NCBI RefSeq assembly: GCF_004348985.1
Contig: NZ_SMKW01000084.1
Location: forward strand, 1 to 38,756
Reading direction: 5' to 3'
Source: Saccharopolyspora elongata
GTDB lineage: Bacteria; Actinomycetota; Actinomycetes; Mycobacteriales; Pseudonocardiaceae
Length of the DNA: 38,756 nt
A model generated the notes under the pieces. The model made no database searches. It worked only from the letters and a program-made list of their open reading frames with translations, and was not told where the DNA came from. The translations under genes were made by a program, and so were the position numbers. Within the stretch, counting starts at the first letter, position 1. Each line of letters begins with the position of its first letter. Of this stretch, positions 17,127 through 27,649 are shown one piece after another.

Positions 17127-17305
17127 CGTTCCTCTCACTGCTTTTGCACCGGTGGGAGACGTGCTGCCGCGGAAGAGCGGCGGCCGTCCCCCACCGGGTA
17201 CGCCCCCACTGCGAGAGATGCTCGTCGGGACCGGGACGACGAACAAGACAAAGATTTTCAGATAGTGATTACCCCTCTAAGGGGCGACGGTGACCCGCCG
17301 AAATA

Positions 17306-18070
17306 TCACCCGGCAGCGGGAAATCGGCCGGCCACCGCGAGGGTCCGGGAGATCTCCACGGCCGCGGCCCGCAACGGCCGCACGTAGGACTTGGTGTCGG
17401 CGAGCTTGCGCGCCGGGAACGAGATCGCCAGCGTCACCGGACCATTGGCGCCGATCACCGGTGCGGCCAGGCACGCGGTGCCCAGCGAGTACTCCTCGGA
17501 GTCGGAGACCACGGGCCGGACCGGGCGGTTGACCAGGTCGCGGATCCGGGTGATCGTGCGCGGGGTCAGGTCCGCGGGCGGGTGCCGGAAGAAGTGGTCG
17601 GCGCGCTCTTCGTGGCTCAGCCCGGAGAGCAGGCACTTGCCGATCGCCGTGGCGTGCGCGGCCTCGCGGAAGTCGGCCCAGGTGTCCACCCGGGGCGTGC
17701 GCGGGCTGTCGACGATCTCGGCGACCTCCACTTCGCCCTCGTGGTAGCGGGCGAGGTAGATGGCCGCGTTCAGGTCCTCGCGCAGGTCCACCATGACGGC
17801 GCGGACCTGGCTGCGCAGCCCTTGGTTCTGGCCGGCGACGTGCAGCCCGCTCACCTGCTCGCCCAGGATGAAGGCTCCGTCGTCGAGCTTCTCCAGATAG
17901 CCCTCGTGCACGAGGGTGCGCAGCAGGTGGTAGGCGGTCGGCAACGCGATTCCGGTTCGCCTGGCGAGGGTTTTCGCGGTTGCACCGCCCGCGTGCTCGC
18001 CCACCGCCTCCATCAATCGAAGCGCGCGCTGCACCGATGCGATCAACGTGGGTTCGCCGCCCCGTGCCAC
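17306..18070 (-). CDS. IclR-family transcriptional regulator
   Basis: A 254-residue IclR protein, the usual family length. The winged HTH is N-terminal (LIASVQRALRLMEAVGEHAG, then RRTGIALPTAYHLLRTLVHE). The effector domain follows (SGLHVAGQNQG, AIGKCLLSGL, YSLGTACLAAPV). The GTG at 18070 is chosen because AGGAGG lies 5 bases upstream; the longer frame to 18145 has no ribosome site and adds an Arg-rich stretch. It lies 117 bases after add in the same direction. Control of purine nucleoside genes is possible but only suggested by position. Confidence 0.9.
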   Translation of the reverse strand: MARGGEPTLIASVQRALRLMEAVGEHAGGATAKTLARRTGIALPTAYHLLRTLVHEGYLEKLDDGAFILGEQVSGLHVAGQNQGLRSQVRAVMVDLREDLNAAIYLARYHEGEVEVAEIVDSPRTPRVDTWADFREAAHATAIGKCLLSGLSHEERADHFFRHPPADLTPRTITRIRDLVNRPVRPVVSDSEEYSLGTACLAAPVIGANGPVTLAISFPARKLADTKSYVRPLRAAAVEISRTLAVAGRFPAAG

Positions 18071-18187
18071 CTGTCCCTCCTGCGCTCTGCGGCGCCGTGC
18101 TGCTCGCGCCGATTGTGAAACGAATTCAGGCTTGGCAGTATCCACCGCCGCCGAGGGGCACGCACCCTTTTCGGCGGCGATCTCCGA

Positions 18188-19276
18188 TCATTCCGACAGC
18201 GCCGCGTAGCCGGGCTTGATCACCTCGTTGATGATCTCCAGCCGCTCGTCGAAGCCGATGAACGCCGACTTCATCGCGTTCACCGTGAACCACTGCATGT
18301 CCGACCAGCCGTAGCCGAACGCCTCGTGCAGCGCGGCGAACTCGCCGGACATCGAGCAGTGGCTCATCAGCCGGTTGTCGGTGTTCACGGTGACCCGGAA
18401 GCTCAGCTTCGCCAGCAGGCCGATCGGGTGATCGGCGATCGACTTGGCGGCCCCGGTCTGCAGGTTCGACGACGGGCACATCTCCAGCGGGATCCGCCGG
18501 TCCCGCACGTAGGACGCGAGCCGGCCCAGGTGCACCATGCCGTCCTCGGCGACCTTGATGTCGTCGACGATCCGCACCCCGTGCCCCAGGCGTTCCGCGC
18601 CGCAGTGCTGGATCGCCTCCCAGATCGATGGAAGCCCGAACGCCTCACCGGCGTGAATCGTGAAATGCGCGTTCTGCTGGCGGAGGTATTCGAAGACGTC
18701 CAGGTTCCGCGTGGGCGGGAATCCGGCTTCCGGCCCCGCGATGTCGAATCCCACCACCTCCGCGTCGCGGTACCGAACGGCGAGGTTCGCGATTTCCGCC
18801 GACCTCGCGTGCTGCCGCATAGCGCAGAGCAAGGTACCGATTCGGATACGTTTTCCGGCGGCCGCGGCGCGGCGCTCGCCATCCCGGAATCCGTCCTGCA
18901 CGGCCTGCACGATCTGGTCGAGAGCCAGGCCCCGTTCCTGGAAGAGCTCCGGCGCGTAGCGGATCTCCGCGTACACCACGCCGTCGGCGGCCAGGTCCTC
19001 GACGCACTCGGCCGCGACCTGGGCCAGCGCCTCCTCCGTCTGCATCACCGCGACGGTGTGCGAGAAGGTCTCCAGGTAGCGCTCCAGAGATCCCGAGTCC
19101 GCCGCCGCGGCGAACCATTCGCCCAGCTCATCGGCGTCCTCGTGCGGCAGCTCGGAGTACCCGACCGACTGCGCCAGATCGATCACGGTCTGCGGTCGCA
19201 GGCCGCCGTCGAGGTGGTCGTGCAGCAACACCTTCGGAGCCAGCCGGATGGAGTCCAGGTTCACCGGAGTCGACAT
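18188..19276 (-). CDS. add: Adenosine deaminase
   Basis: Hydrolyses adenosine and deoxyadenosine to inosine and deoxyinosine with release of ammonia. Zinc and catalytic motifs are intact: LLHDHLDGG (H19, H21), AGPEAGFP, the zinc histidine in HAGEAFG, LGHGVRI, EMCPSSN and VTVNTDN. The length of 362 residues is normal. The ATG lies 6 bases after a TAACGT -10 box with no ribosome site, so the mRNA is probably leaderless. A perfect 12-base palindrome overlaps the -35 region. It belongs to the nucleoside salvage block with deoA, cdd and the transporter. Confidence 0.96.
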   Translation of the reverse strand: MSTPVNLDSIRLAPKVLLHDHLDGGLRPQTVIDLAQSVGYSELPHEDADELGEWFAAAADSGSLERYLETFSHTVAVMQTEEALAQVAAECVEDLAADGVVYAEIRYAPELFQERGLALDQIVQAVQDGFRDGERRAAAAGKRIRIGTLLCAMRQHARSAEIANLAVRYRDAEVVGFDIAGPEAGFPPTRNLDVFEYLRQQNAHFTIHAGEAFGLPSIWEAIQHCGAERLGHGVRIVDDIKVAEDGMVHLGRLASYVRDRRIPLEMCPSSNLQTGAAKSIADHPIGLLAKLSFRVTVNTDNRLMSHCSMSGEFAALHEAFGYGWSDMQWFTVNAMKSAFIGFDERLEIINEVIKPGYAALSE

Positions 19277-19599
19277 GCGCCCACGTTACAGCGCGCAGGT
19301 GATCACCTCACGCACAGCTACGAACAACAAACCCGAAGAAAACCTCGGATACGCCCGGGTTTCAGGGCTCGTTCAACCGGACGGTCGTCACGCAAAACTC
19401 ACCCAGATGGAGGCAATCGCAACCCTTAGAGCATTCAGCTGTAAGTTCATTGGTCTTTTCGGCCTAACAATGCGCCGCCTAACGGAGTCGTAATTGGCAT
19501 CGCAATCACGCAATGTAGCGGGGGGTGGCTGGGAACGCGAGAACCGACTAGCTAGGCTCCTGGAGTCCTCACCCCCCTCGACGAAGGACGCCCCTAGCC
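19277..19599. other. Divergent intergenic region between add and the coiled-coil gene
   Basis: About 320 bases, noticeably more A+T-rich than its surroundings between 19310 and 19520. It holds the leaderless-type promoter and palindrome of add at its left end and a TAGGCT box at 19553-19558 before the coiled-coil gene. I see no small coding frame with a ribosome site and no strong hairpin. Confidence 0.55.
19283..19308 (-). promoter_or_regulatory. add promoter with AGGTGATCACCT palindrome
   Basis: TAACGT (minus strand, 19288-19283) lies 6 bases before the add ATG. AGGTGATCACCT at 19297-19308, a perfect 12-base palindrome, sits between the -10 and -35 positions, where a repressor would block transcription. 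The IclR protein encoded just downstream is one candidate binder. Confidence 0.5.
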
Positions 19600-20793
19600 G
19601 TGACCGAGAACATGTCGTTCGACCGCATGCGCAACATGCTCACGCGTGCGGCTGAGATCCGCGAGAGCGAACAGCAGCAGATCTTCGACGCCCTGGACGA
19701 GATCCATGCCCGGCTGTCGCCGCTGGAGTCCCTGGGCTCCGTGCGGAAACGCCTCTCCGAGCTGCCGGATCGCACCGAAGTCAGCGTGCTCGCCGAACGA
19801 CTCGACGAGGCACTGGCCAAGCTGGAAGCGCACGACGGTGCGCTGGTCGAGCTGAAGAGCTCCGTCGACGGCCTGGTCGACAAGCTCGCCAAGCCGTTCG
19901 CGCAGCTGGACGGGCGCCTGGACGGGGTCGCGGGCCGGATGGACGGCGTCTCCGGCCGGATGGACGGCCTGGAGGACAAGCTCGGCCACATCCACAAGCG
20001 CCTCGACGAGCTCGGCCTGCACCTCGACAAGCAGGACGGCCGCCTGGAGACGCTGCCGACCGCGGTGCACGGGCCGGTGCGCGAGCGCATCGACTCGCTG
20101 GAGACCAGCCTGCGCGGCCGCTTCGCCGAGATCGACGAGGGCGTGCACGAGCACCTCGACGGCACCCGCGAGGCGCTGCAGCGCGCGGTCACCGACTCCA
20201 CCGCCAACGCCCAGAACACGCTCTCCGAAGCGGTCTCCGGCACCCGCGAGCAGCTGGACGCCAAGCTCGACCAGCTCGCCGCGCGTCCCGCCGTGGACCC
20301 GACCGACCGGCTGGACAAGCTGGCCGAGCGGCTGGAGCAGCTCACCAACCGGCTGGACCAGGTCTCCGGGCACCTCACCCAGGTCGAGGACAACGTCAAC
20401 ACCCGGATCGACTCCGTCGAGCAGGGCTTCACCAGCCGCCTGGACACCGTCCAAGAAGGCGTCAAGAGCGGCCTCGGCGAGCTCGGCGGCACGCTGTCGA
20501 AGAACCTGTCGCAGCTGTCCGGCACGCTGTCCGCACGTCCCGACAGCGACTCGCTGGGCGCCCTGGTTCGCGAGGCCAACGAGGAGAGCGAGCGGCGGCA
20601 CGCCGGTCAGCTCGACGAGGCGATGGCGACCTTCGCGGAGCTGATCCTCGGCGGCAGCGCGCCTTCTGGCCCGCCGCCGCCCACCACGCTGCCCCGGCAG
20701 CAGCGCCGCGGCCGGTCCAAGAGCGCGAAGCGCGACCCGGACAAGGCCCTGACCGCAGACGGCGACGAGGACTTCACCGCCGAAAGCGCCTAA
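19600..20793 (+). CDS. Long coiled-coil protein
   Basis: A 397-residue protein dominated by heptad repeats from about residue 5 to 310. An especially regular block GRLDGVA, GRMDGVS, GRMDGLE, DKLGHIH, KRLDELG lies around residues 105-140, and similar LDQV/LTQV repeats come later. The C-terminal 50 residues are Pro, Arg and acidic rich and probably disordered. There is no signal peptide or membrane helix. It is likely a fibrous cytoplasmic structural or scaffold protein; I cannot assign a function. The GTG start has an AAGGA-like site upstream. It lies on the opposite strand between add and deoA. Confidence 0.8.
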   Translation: MTENMSFDRMRNMLTRAAEIRESEQQQIFDALDEIHARLSPLESLGSVRKRLSELPDRTEVSVLAERLDEALAKLEAHDGALVELKSSVDGLVDKLAKPFAQLDGRLDGVAGRMDGVSGRMDGLEDKLGHIHKRLDELGLHLDKQDGRLETLPTAVHGPVRERIDSLETSLRGRFAEIDEGVHEHLDGTREALQRAVTDSTANAQNTLSEAVSGTREQLDAKLDQLAARPAVDPTDRLDKLAERLEQLTNRLDQVSGHLTQVEDNVNTRIDSVEQGFTSRLDTVQEGVKSGLGELGGTLSKNLSQLSGTLSARPDSDSLGALVREANEESERRHAGQLDEAMATFAELILGGSAPSGPPPPTTLPRQQRRGRSKSAKRDPDKALTADGDEDFTAESA

Positions 20794-20814
20794 GGGGCGG
20801 TTGCAGAATCGGTT

Positions 20815-20985
20815 TGCGTAGCGGTGCGGGTGGCAGCCCCCCTGCGGGAGTTACAGACGCCGTCTGGACTGTGGGAGCCCCGACTTACGTATGACCAATA
20901 CGCAGCGTCGGGGCTGTCCTCGCCAGGCGACGTCTGAGAACCCGCGGCGGTGCGAGCTGAGTCCCTCACCGCATGCGGCTGACGC
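20815..20985 (-). repeat. Possible dispersed repeat with coding-like antisense frame
   Basis: The minus strand reads as an open extension past the 3' end of deoA with a peptide-like run (SQTSPGEDSPDAAYWSYVS). I have the impression that this sequence recurs in related actinomycete intergenic regions. It has no start or ribosome site here. It contains the deoA-side hairpin. I treat it as a repeat rather than a gene. Confidence 0.3.
20876..20915. terminator. Bidirectional hairpin between coiled-coil gene and deoA
   Basis: AGCCCCGAC (20876-20884) pairs with GTCGGGGCT (20907-20915), and the loop has its own inner stem CGTAT/ATACG (20888-20892 and 20898-20902). It lies between convergent genes, as expected for a shared terminator. 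Confidence 0.7.
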
Positions 20986-21037
20986 CGCATTCTGAAAGAC
21001 CCATCGGACCGAAGCCGCGCGCCGGCCGTCCCCTGGA

Positions 21038-22339
21038 TCAGGGTGGTCCGGCCGGTGCGCGGTTCGCGACCACCCGATCCAGGATCAGCGGCGTCGACAC
21101 CTCGTCGGCGCCGCTGATCTCGTATGCGCCCACCAACGCCTCCCGTGCGCCGGCGATAGTTTCCGGTCGGTCGGTGTGCAGTTCCAGCAGCGGCTGGCCC
21201 GCCGTCACGCGATCGCCCGGCTTCGCCAGGCACAGCACGCCTGCGGCGTGCTGGACGTCGTCCTCCTTGCGGGCCCGGCCGGCTCCGAGTCGCCACGCCG
21301 CGATCCCGACCCCGTACGCGTCGAGCCTCGCCAGCGTCCCGGTTTCCGGTGCGGTGACGACCTCGACGTGCTCGGCCCGCGGCAACGCGGCCTCCGGGTC
21401 GCCGTCCTGGGCCCGGATCATCCGGCACCACGAGTCGTACGCCCGCCCGTCGGCCAGCACCTCGGCTGGGTCCACATCGGACAGACCGGCGTGCTCGAGC
21501 ATCTCGCGGGCCAGCGCCAGCGTGAGTTCCACGACGTCCCGCGGCCCGCCACCCCGCAGCACCTCCACCGCCTCCGCCACTTCCAGCGCGTTGCCGACCG
21601 CGCGGCCCAGCGGGACCGACATATCGGTGATCAACGCGCTGGTGCGCAGGCCGTTGGCCGTGCCGATCTCCACCAGCGCGGTGGCCAGCTCCCGCGCCTG
21701 GTCCAGGTCCTTCATGAACGCGCCCGAACCGCATTTGACGTCCAGCACCAGCGACTGCACGCCCTCGGCGATCTTCTTGCTCATGATCGAGCTGGCGATC
21801 AGCGGGATCGACTCGACCGTGCCCGTCACGTCGCGCAGCGCGTAGAGCTTGCGATCGGCGGGGGCCAGCCCTTCCGTCGCGGCGCACACCACCGCGCCGA
21901 CGTCGTCGAGCCGGTCGCGGATCTCGTCGGGCGACAACCGGGCCCGCCAGCCCGGGATCGACTCCAGCTTGTCCAGCGTGCCGCCGGTATGGCCGAGCCC
22001 CCGGCCGGACAGCTGCGGCACCGCCGCGCCGCACGCGGCGACCAGCGGCGTCAGCGGCAGCGTGATCTTGTCGCCGACGCCGCCGGTGGAATGTTTGTCC
22101 ACAGTGGGCCTTCGAACCCCGTCCAGCACCAGCGTCTCGCCGGAGGCGACCATCGCCGCCGTCCAGCGAGCCGTCTCCGCCGGAGTCATACCGCGTAGCA
22201 GCACCGCCATCGCCAACGCGGCCATCTGCTCATCGGCGACCTGCCCCCTGGTGTAAGCGTCGATGACCCAGTCGATCTGAGCATCGCCGAGCACCTGCCC
22301 ATCGCGCTTCGCACGGATCACGTCAACAGCGGAATGCAC
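21038..22339 (-). CDS. deoA: Thymidine phosphorylase
   Basis: Splits thymidine and other pyrimidine deoxynucleosides with phosphate, giving the free base and deoxyribose 1-phosphate. The family signature is complete (GLGHTGGTLDKLESIPGW), with the phosphate-binding KHSTGGVGDK before it and SSIMSKKIAEG and LDVKCGSGAFMK after it. The length from GTG at 22339 is 433 residues, normal for the family; GGAGG lies upstream, while the longer frame adds an unlikely Cys/Trp-rich leader. A TATAGA -10 with a TTGGCG -35 lies further upstream. It feeds deoxyribose phosphate to DeoC after a phosphopentomutase that is not in this window. Confidence 0.95.
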   Translation of the reverse strand: MHSAVDVIRAKRDGQVLGDAQIDWVIDAYTRGQVADEQMAALAMAVLLRGMTPAETARWTAAMVASGETLVLDGVRRPTVDKHSTGGVGDKITLPLTPLVAACGAAVPQLSGRGLGHTGGTLDKLESIPGWRARLSPDEIRDRLDDVGAVVCAATEGLAPADRKLYALRDVTGTVESIPLIASSIMSKKIAEGVQSLVLDVKCGSGAFMKDLDQARELATALVEIGTANGLRTSALITDMSVPLGRAVGNALEVAEAVEVLRGGGPRDVVELTLALAREMLEHAGLSDVDPAEVLADGRAYDSWCRMIRAQDGDPEAALPRAEHVEVVTAPETGTLARLDAYGVGIAAWRLGAGRARKEDDVQHAAGVLCLAKPGDRVTAGQPLLELHTDRPETIAGAREALVGAYEISGADEVSTPLILDRVVANRAPAGPP

Positions 22340-22373
22340 CGCAACCACCTCCACGGCTCGCAACAACTTCCCG

Positions 22374-22400
22374 TCTATAAAGAGAAACGAACCCCGCCAA
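22374..22400 (-). promoter_or_regulatory. Promoter of deoA
   Basis: On the minus strand TTGGCG (22400-22395) and TATAGA (22379-22374) are separated by 15 bases, about 35 bases before the GTG start. The spacing is short, but the -10 box is good and the region is A+T-rich. Confidence 0.5.
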
Positions 22401-22517
22401 CAGATACACCCCGAAAGGGTGATCATCGCCAAAATCCGCACGCACGACCGAGGATTCGCAACTTACTCGCGTGCACTGTGGATTTCGACGGCCAGTCGGA
22501 GCACGTTCCCGAAGCGC

Positions 22518-22529
22518 TAGGCTCGCCCG
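22518..22529 (+). promoter_or_regulatory. Leaderless-type -10 box of the DUF3800-like gene
   Basis: TAGGCT at 22518-22523 is followed by 6 bases and a GTG start, with no ribosome site. This matches the layout at deoC, add and the PadR gene. Confidence 0.55.
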
Positions 22530-23120
22530 GTGTTCCTCCCCGAGGCAGGCGGCCAAGCCTTCGCCGACGAGTCCTTCCGCGAAGCCGAAGTCGGCGGTTA
22601 CTACATCCTCGCTGCGGTGGTTTTCGAGGCTGCCACGCACGATCTGGCGAGGTCAGCGATGCACGAGCTGCGCGGCAGTCGCAACACGTACAAGTTGCAC
22701 TGGAACGAGATGACTTCGCAGGAGAAGCACAACGCAGCGAAGACCGTGGCCGAGCTCGAAGGATTTCACATCGTCGTGGTCGGAGCCCCCGTGCCCGGAC
22801 GACGGCAGGAACGCGCCCGTGCCCTGTGCCTCACCGAGCTGGTGCGTGAGCTGCACGGATACGGAGTCGATCGTCTTCTGATGGAGAGCCGCTCGCGGAA
22901 GCTGAACGAACGCGATGTCGCAACCGTGCGCGGGGCCCGCTACGAACTCCCCAGAAGAGCTGCGTTCCAGATCGAACATCTGCAGGGAAGTCGCGAGGCA
23001 CTGCTCTGGGCGGCGGACATCGTGGCTGGTGCTGTCCGGACCGGCAAGGAAGGATCGAACAGCTGCCGCGAGCTCTTGGAAGCTCGGCTCTACCAGATCG
23101 ATTTGGCGATCGACTGCTGA
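22530..23120 (+). CDS. DUF3800-like protein (RNase H-like fold)
   Basis: A 196-residue protein with the marks of the DUF3800 family: N-terminal FADES near residue 12, the hydrophobic strand GGYYILAAVVF, and near the C-terminus ALLWAADIVAGAVR, corresponding to the usual Q/W-x-ADxxA segment. The acidic residues suit a metal-dependent nuclease-like fold, but activity has not been shown for most members. It sits alone on the plus strand between deoA and cdd, genes that normally run together, with its own leaderless-type promoter. This suggests later insertion. Confidence 0.75.
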   Translation: MFLPEAGGQAFADESFREAEVGGYYILAAVVFEAATHDLARSAMHELRGSRNTYKLHWNEMTSQEKHNAAKTVAELEGFHIVVVGAPVPGRRQERARALCLTELVRELHGYGVDRLLMESRSRKLNERDVATVRGARYELPRRAAFQIEHLQGSREALLWAADIVAGAVRTGKEGSNSCRELLEARLYQIDLAIDC

Positions 23121-23138
23121 CGGCCTCCGGGCATGCGT

Positions 23139-23179
23139 AAGGCCAGGGTCCCGGTCTGCCCCGGGAAGCACCTGGCCTT
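23139..23179. terminator. Hairpin between DUF3800-like gene and cdd
   Basis: AAGGCCAGG (23139-23147) pairs with CCTGGCCTT (23171-23179) in the gap between convergent genes; the loop has extra CCGG pairing. It is likely a bidirectional terminator. Confidence 0.6.
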
Positions 23180-23246
23180 GCGACTCGCCCGACACCCACG
23201 ATGCCGGACTCCTAGGTGCACCATACACCGCTCGCGCAACGACCGC

Positions 23247-23627
23247 CTACAGCTCGAAGGCGTCGGGGAGGACTTCGCTCATCGGCAGGACTCCTCGGGG
23301 CGTGTCGACCAGGCAGTCCCGGCCGCCCAGTTCGAAGAGGAGTTGGCGGCAGCGGCCGCACGGCATCAGGAGGTCGCCCGTTCCGCTCCGGCAGGCCACC
23401 GCGACGAACCGGCCTCCGCCGGTCAGCCGCAGCTGGCCCGCCATCGTGCACTCCGCGCACAACGTGAGCCCGTAGGAGCCGTTCTCCACGTTGCAGCCGA
23501 CGACCATCCGGCCGTCGTCGCACAGCGCCGCCGCTCCCACCTGCAACTTCGAGTACGGGCAGTACGCCAGCGCCGCGGCCTCCACCGCCGCGGCGCGCAG
23601 CGCCTCCCAGTCCACAGTGGTCGTCAC
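23247..23627 (-). CDS. cdd: Cytidine deaminase
   Basis: Converts cytidine and deoxycytidine to uridine and deoxyuridine. The short tetrameric type (126 residues) is evident: substrate loop CNVENGSYG (45-53), zinc ligands C57, C90 and C93, and catalytic E59 in CAE, with PCGRCRQ at 89-95. The GTG start overlaps the stop of the upstream permease by one base (TAGTG), so it is the last gene of the transporter operon. This couples import with the first catabolic step. Confidence 0.96.
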   Translation of the reverse strand: MTTTVDWEALRAAAVEAAALAYCPYSKLQVGAAALCDDGRMVVGCNVENGSYGLTLCAECTMAGQLRLTGGGRFVAVACRSGTGDLLMPCGRCRQLLFELGGRDCLVDTPRGVLPMSEVLPDAFEL

Positions 23628-24895
23628 TAGTCCTCGCCCCTGCGGTATTGCAGGCCGTTGGCTGCGGGTGGTCGTAGTCGTTGCGACGCCGCCGCGAGGA
23701 TCACCAGCGTGACGAGGTGCGGGGTGTAGGCCGTCAGTTCGTCCGGGAGCTCGTCAGTGAACCAGTACACCGAGTACGTGACCGCCGCGAACACCAGGGC
23801 CACCCCGGCGCCGAACCACATTCGCCGCCACAGCTGCACGGCCACCACCACGATCAGCAGCAGCGTCGCCGCGTACAGCAGCGCGTGCACGCTGGTCTCG
23901 CCGCTGCGCAGCTGCAGGCCGTCGGCGTAGCCGAACAGCCCCGCGCCGCCCAGCAGGCCGCTGGGCCGCCAGTTGCCGAAGATCATCGCCGCCAGGCCGA
24001 TGTAACCCCGGTTGTTGGTCTGGCCTTCCAGGTAGCCGGCCTGCCCCGGGTTGAGGATCAGCGCCGCGCCACCGATCCCGGCCAGCGCGCCCGAGATGAT
24101 CACCGCGATGTACTTGTAGCGGTAGACGTTCACGCCGAGCGACTCCGCCGCGACCGGGTTCTCGCCGCAGGACCGCAGCCGCAGCCCGAACGGCGAGCGC
24201 CACAGCACCAGGTAGCTCACCGGCACCAGCAGGTACGCCAGCATCGTCAGCGGCGAGACCTGGGTGACCAGGCCGCCGAGGATGCCCGCGAGGTCGGAGA
24301 TCCCGACCCGCTGCAGGTCTTCCAGCTGCTGCAGCCAGGTGCCCAGCGGCTGCGCCGAGTAGGTGTCGAACTTCGGCACCGGCGGGGATTCCCGCGGGTT
24401 CCGCGAGATCGGTTCGAACAGCAGCGTCGACAGGTACTTCGCGGTGCCCGCGCCGAGCAGGTTGATGGCCACACCGGACACGATGTGGTTGACCCCGAAG
24501 GTCACCGTCGCCACCGCGTGCACCAGGCCGCCGAGCGCGCCGAACACCGCGGCGGCGACGAGCCCGGCCAGCGGTCCCCACTGGTAGCCGGCCCAGGCAC
24601 CGCCCCAGGTGCCCAGGATCATCATGCCTTCCAGGCCGATGTTGATGACCCCGGCACGCTCCGCCCACAGCCCGCCGAGGGCGGCCAGCAGGATCGGGAT
24701 GCCCAACCGGACCGCCGCCTGCACGGTGCCGGACGAGGTCAACTGCGGCACGCCGGTCTGGTACGAGGTGATCGACACCGCCAGGAAGCCGACCGCCACC
24801 CACAGCAGGACGCGGGCCCAGCCGGGCATCCGGCGGCCGAGGACGCCCGGTTTCCGGTCCGCCGGGGCCGATGATTTGGTCGCGACCGCGGTCAT
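23627..24895 (-). CDS. ABC transporter permease, nucleoside type (second permease)
   Basis: A 422-residue membrane protein of the BPD_transp_2 family, like B. subtilis NupQ/YufQ. About nine to ten hydrophobic segments are visible. The family motif AERAGVINIGLEGMMILG lies after the second, and GENPVAAESLGVNVYRYKY is the typical cytoplasmic loop. Its ATG overlaps the stop of the first permease gene. With the other permease and the double ATPase it forms the channel for nucleosides brought by the BMP lipoprotein. Substrate is inferred from family and from the salvage genes around it. Confidence 0.93.
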   Translation of the reverse strand: MTAVATKSSAPADRKPGVLGRRMPGWARVLLWVAVGFLAVSITSYQTGVPQLTSSGTVQAAVRLGIPILLAALGGLWAERAGVINIGLEGMMILGTWGGAWAGYQWGPLAGLVAAAVFGALGGLVHAVATVTFGVNHIVSGVAINLLGAGTAKYLSTLLFEPISRNPRESPPVPKFDTYSAQPLGTWLQQLEDLQRVGISDLAGILGGLVTQVSPLTMLAYLLVPVSYLVLWRSPFGLRLRSCGENPVAAESLGVNVYRYKYIAVIISGALAGIGGAALILNPGQAGYLEGQTNNRGYIGLAAMIFGNWRPSGLLGGAGLFGYADGLQLRSGETSVHALLYAATLLLIVVVAVQLWRRMWFGAGVALVFAAVTYSVYWFTDELPDELTAYTPHLVTLVILAAASQRLRPPAANGLQYRRGED

Positions 24896-25982
24896 GCCCG
24901 CTCACCTCCGGTTCCGGCGGCGGCCGGGGCGGCCGCGGTGCCCAGCGCATGCCCGACCCGCCGCTGCTCGGCGGCGAGTTCGCGGCGGCGCACCAACTCA
25001 TACGCGACGACGACCGACAGCACGATCGCGCCCTGCAGGATCGTCACGATCTCCTTGGGCACCCCGATGTTGTCGAGCGTCAACGAGCTCTTGTCCAAGA
25101 AGGACCAGAGCAGCGCGCCGAACGCGACGCCGATCGGGTGGTTGCGGCCGAGCAGCGCGATGGCCAGTCCCGCGAAGCCGTACCCGGTCGGGAAGTTGAG
25201 CGTGAAGGTGTGGTCGCGGCCGAGGATCTCCGGCAGGCCGGCCAGCCCCGCGACGGCGCCGGAGATCAGCATCGCGGACACGACCATGCGCTTGGAGTTC
25301 ACGCCGCCGGCGGTGGCCGCGGTCGGCGACAGGCCGGACGCCCGCAGCTCGAAGCCGTAGCGGGTCCGGTCGATCAGCACCGCGTAGCCGACGCCGACGG
25401 CGGCCGCGAGCAGCACCAGGCCGAACATGGTGCCCGCGCCGCCGAGCGGGATGCCGGGCACCTGGCCGCTGTCCGGGATGATCTTGGTGCCCTGCGTGTT
25501 CCCGCGCAGCTCGCCGAAGGTCGGGACGAGGTAGGCGACCACGCCGATCGCCAGCATGTTGAGCATGATCGTGGAGATCACCTCGGACACCCCGCGGTAG
25601 ACCTTGAGCAGCGCCGCGATGCCGCTCCACGCGGCACCGACGACGGCACCGACCACCACGATCACCACGGCGTGCAGCCCGAACGGCAGGCTGATGGCAC
25701 CGCCGACGATCGCCGCCACGCAGGCGGCCAGCTTGTACTGGCCTTCGATGCCGATGTTCAGCAGGTTCATCTGGAACCCGATCGCGGCCGCGATCGCCAC
25801 CAGGTAGTACGCCCCCGCCGTGTTGACGATGTCCACGGAGGTCGTGCCGCGGGCGACCTGCGCGATCATCTCCGCCAGCGTCGCGAGCGGGTTCGCGCCG
25901 GAGACCAGCAGCACCACGCTGCACAGCACCGCGGCGAAGACGATCGCCAGCGCCGGTGGCAGCAGCCGTGCGCGCCACGTGT

Positions 25983-25986
<4 letters not shown>
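24892..25986 (-). CDS. ABC transporter permease, nucleoside type (first permease)
   Basis: A 364-residue membrane protein of the BPD_transp_2 family, like NupP/YufP. It has a short cytoplasmic N-terminus, then about eight to ten hydrophobic segments, the motif LLNIGIEGQYKLAA and the cytoplasmic loop RASGLSPTAATAGGVN. The ATG at 25986 overlaps the ATPase stop and has GGGGAGG upstream. The longer frame beyond it is a shadow of the ATPase gene. Confidence 0.93.
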
Positions 25987-27533
<1,547 letters not shown>

Positions 27534-27649
27534 GGGGCTCCGTGGGACGTCGACACGGGCAGCGAAGCAGAAGGACGCTCAACAATGGACGGTTTCGGCG
27601 AGAACGTGACGATCTTGGCGCGAACCCGCCAACCGATCCGTTGACGGGC

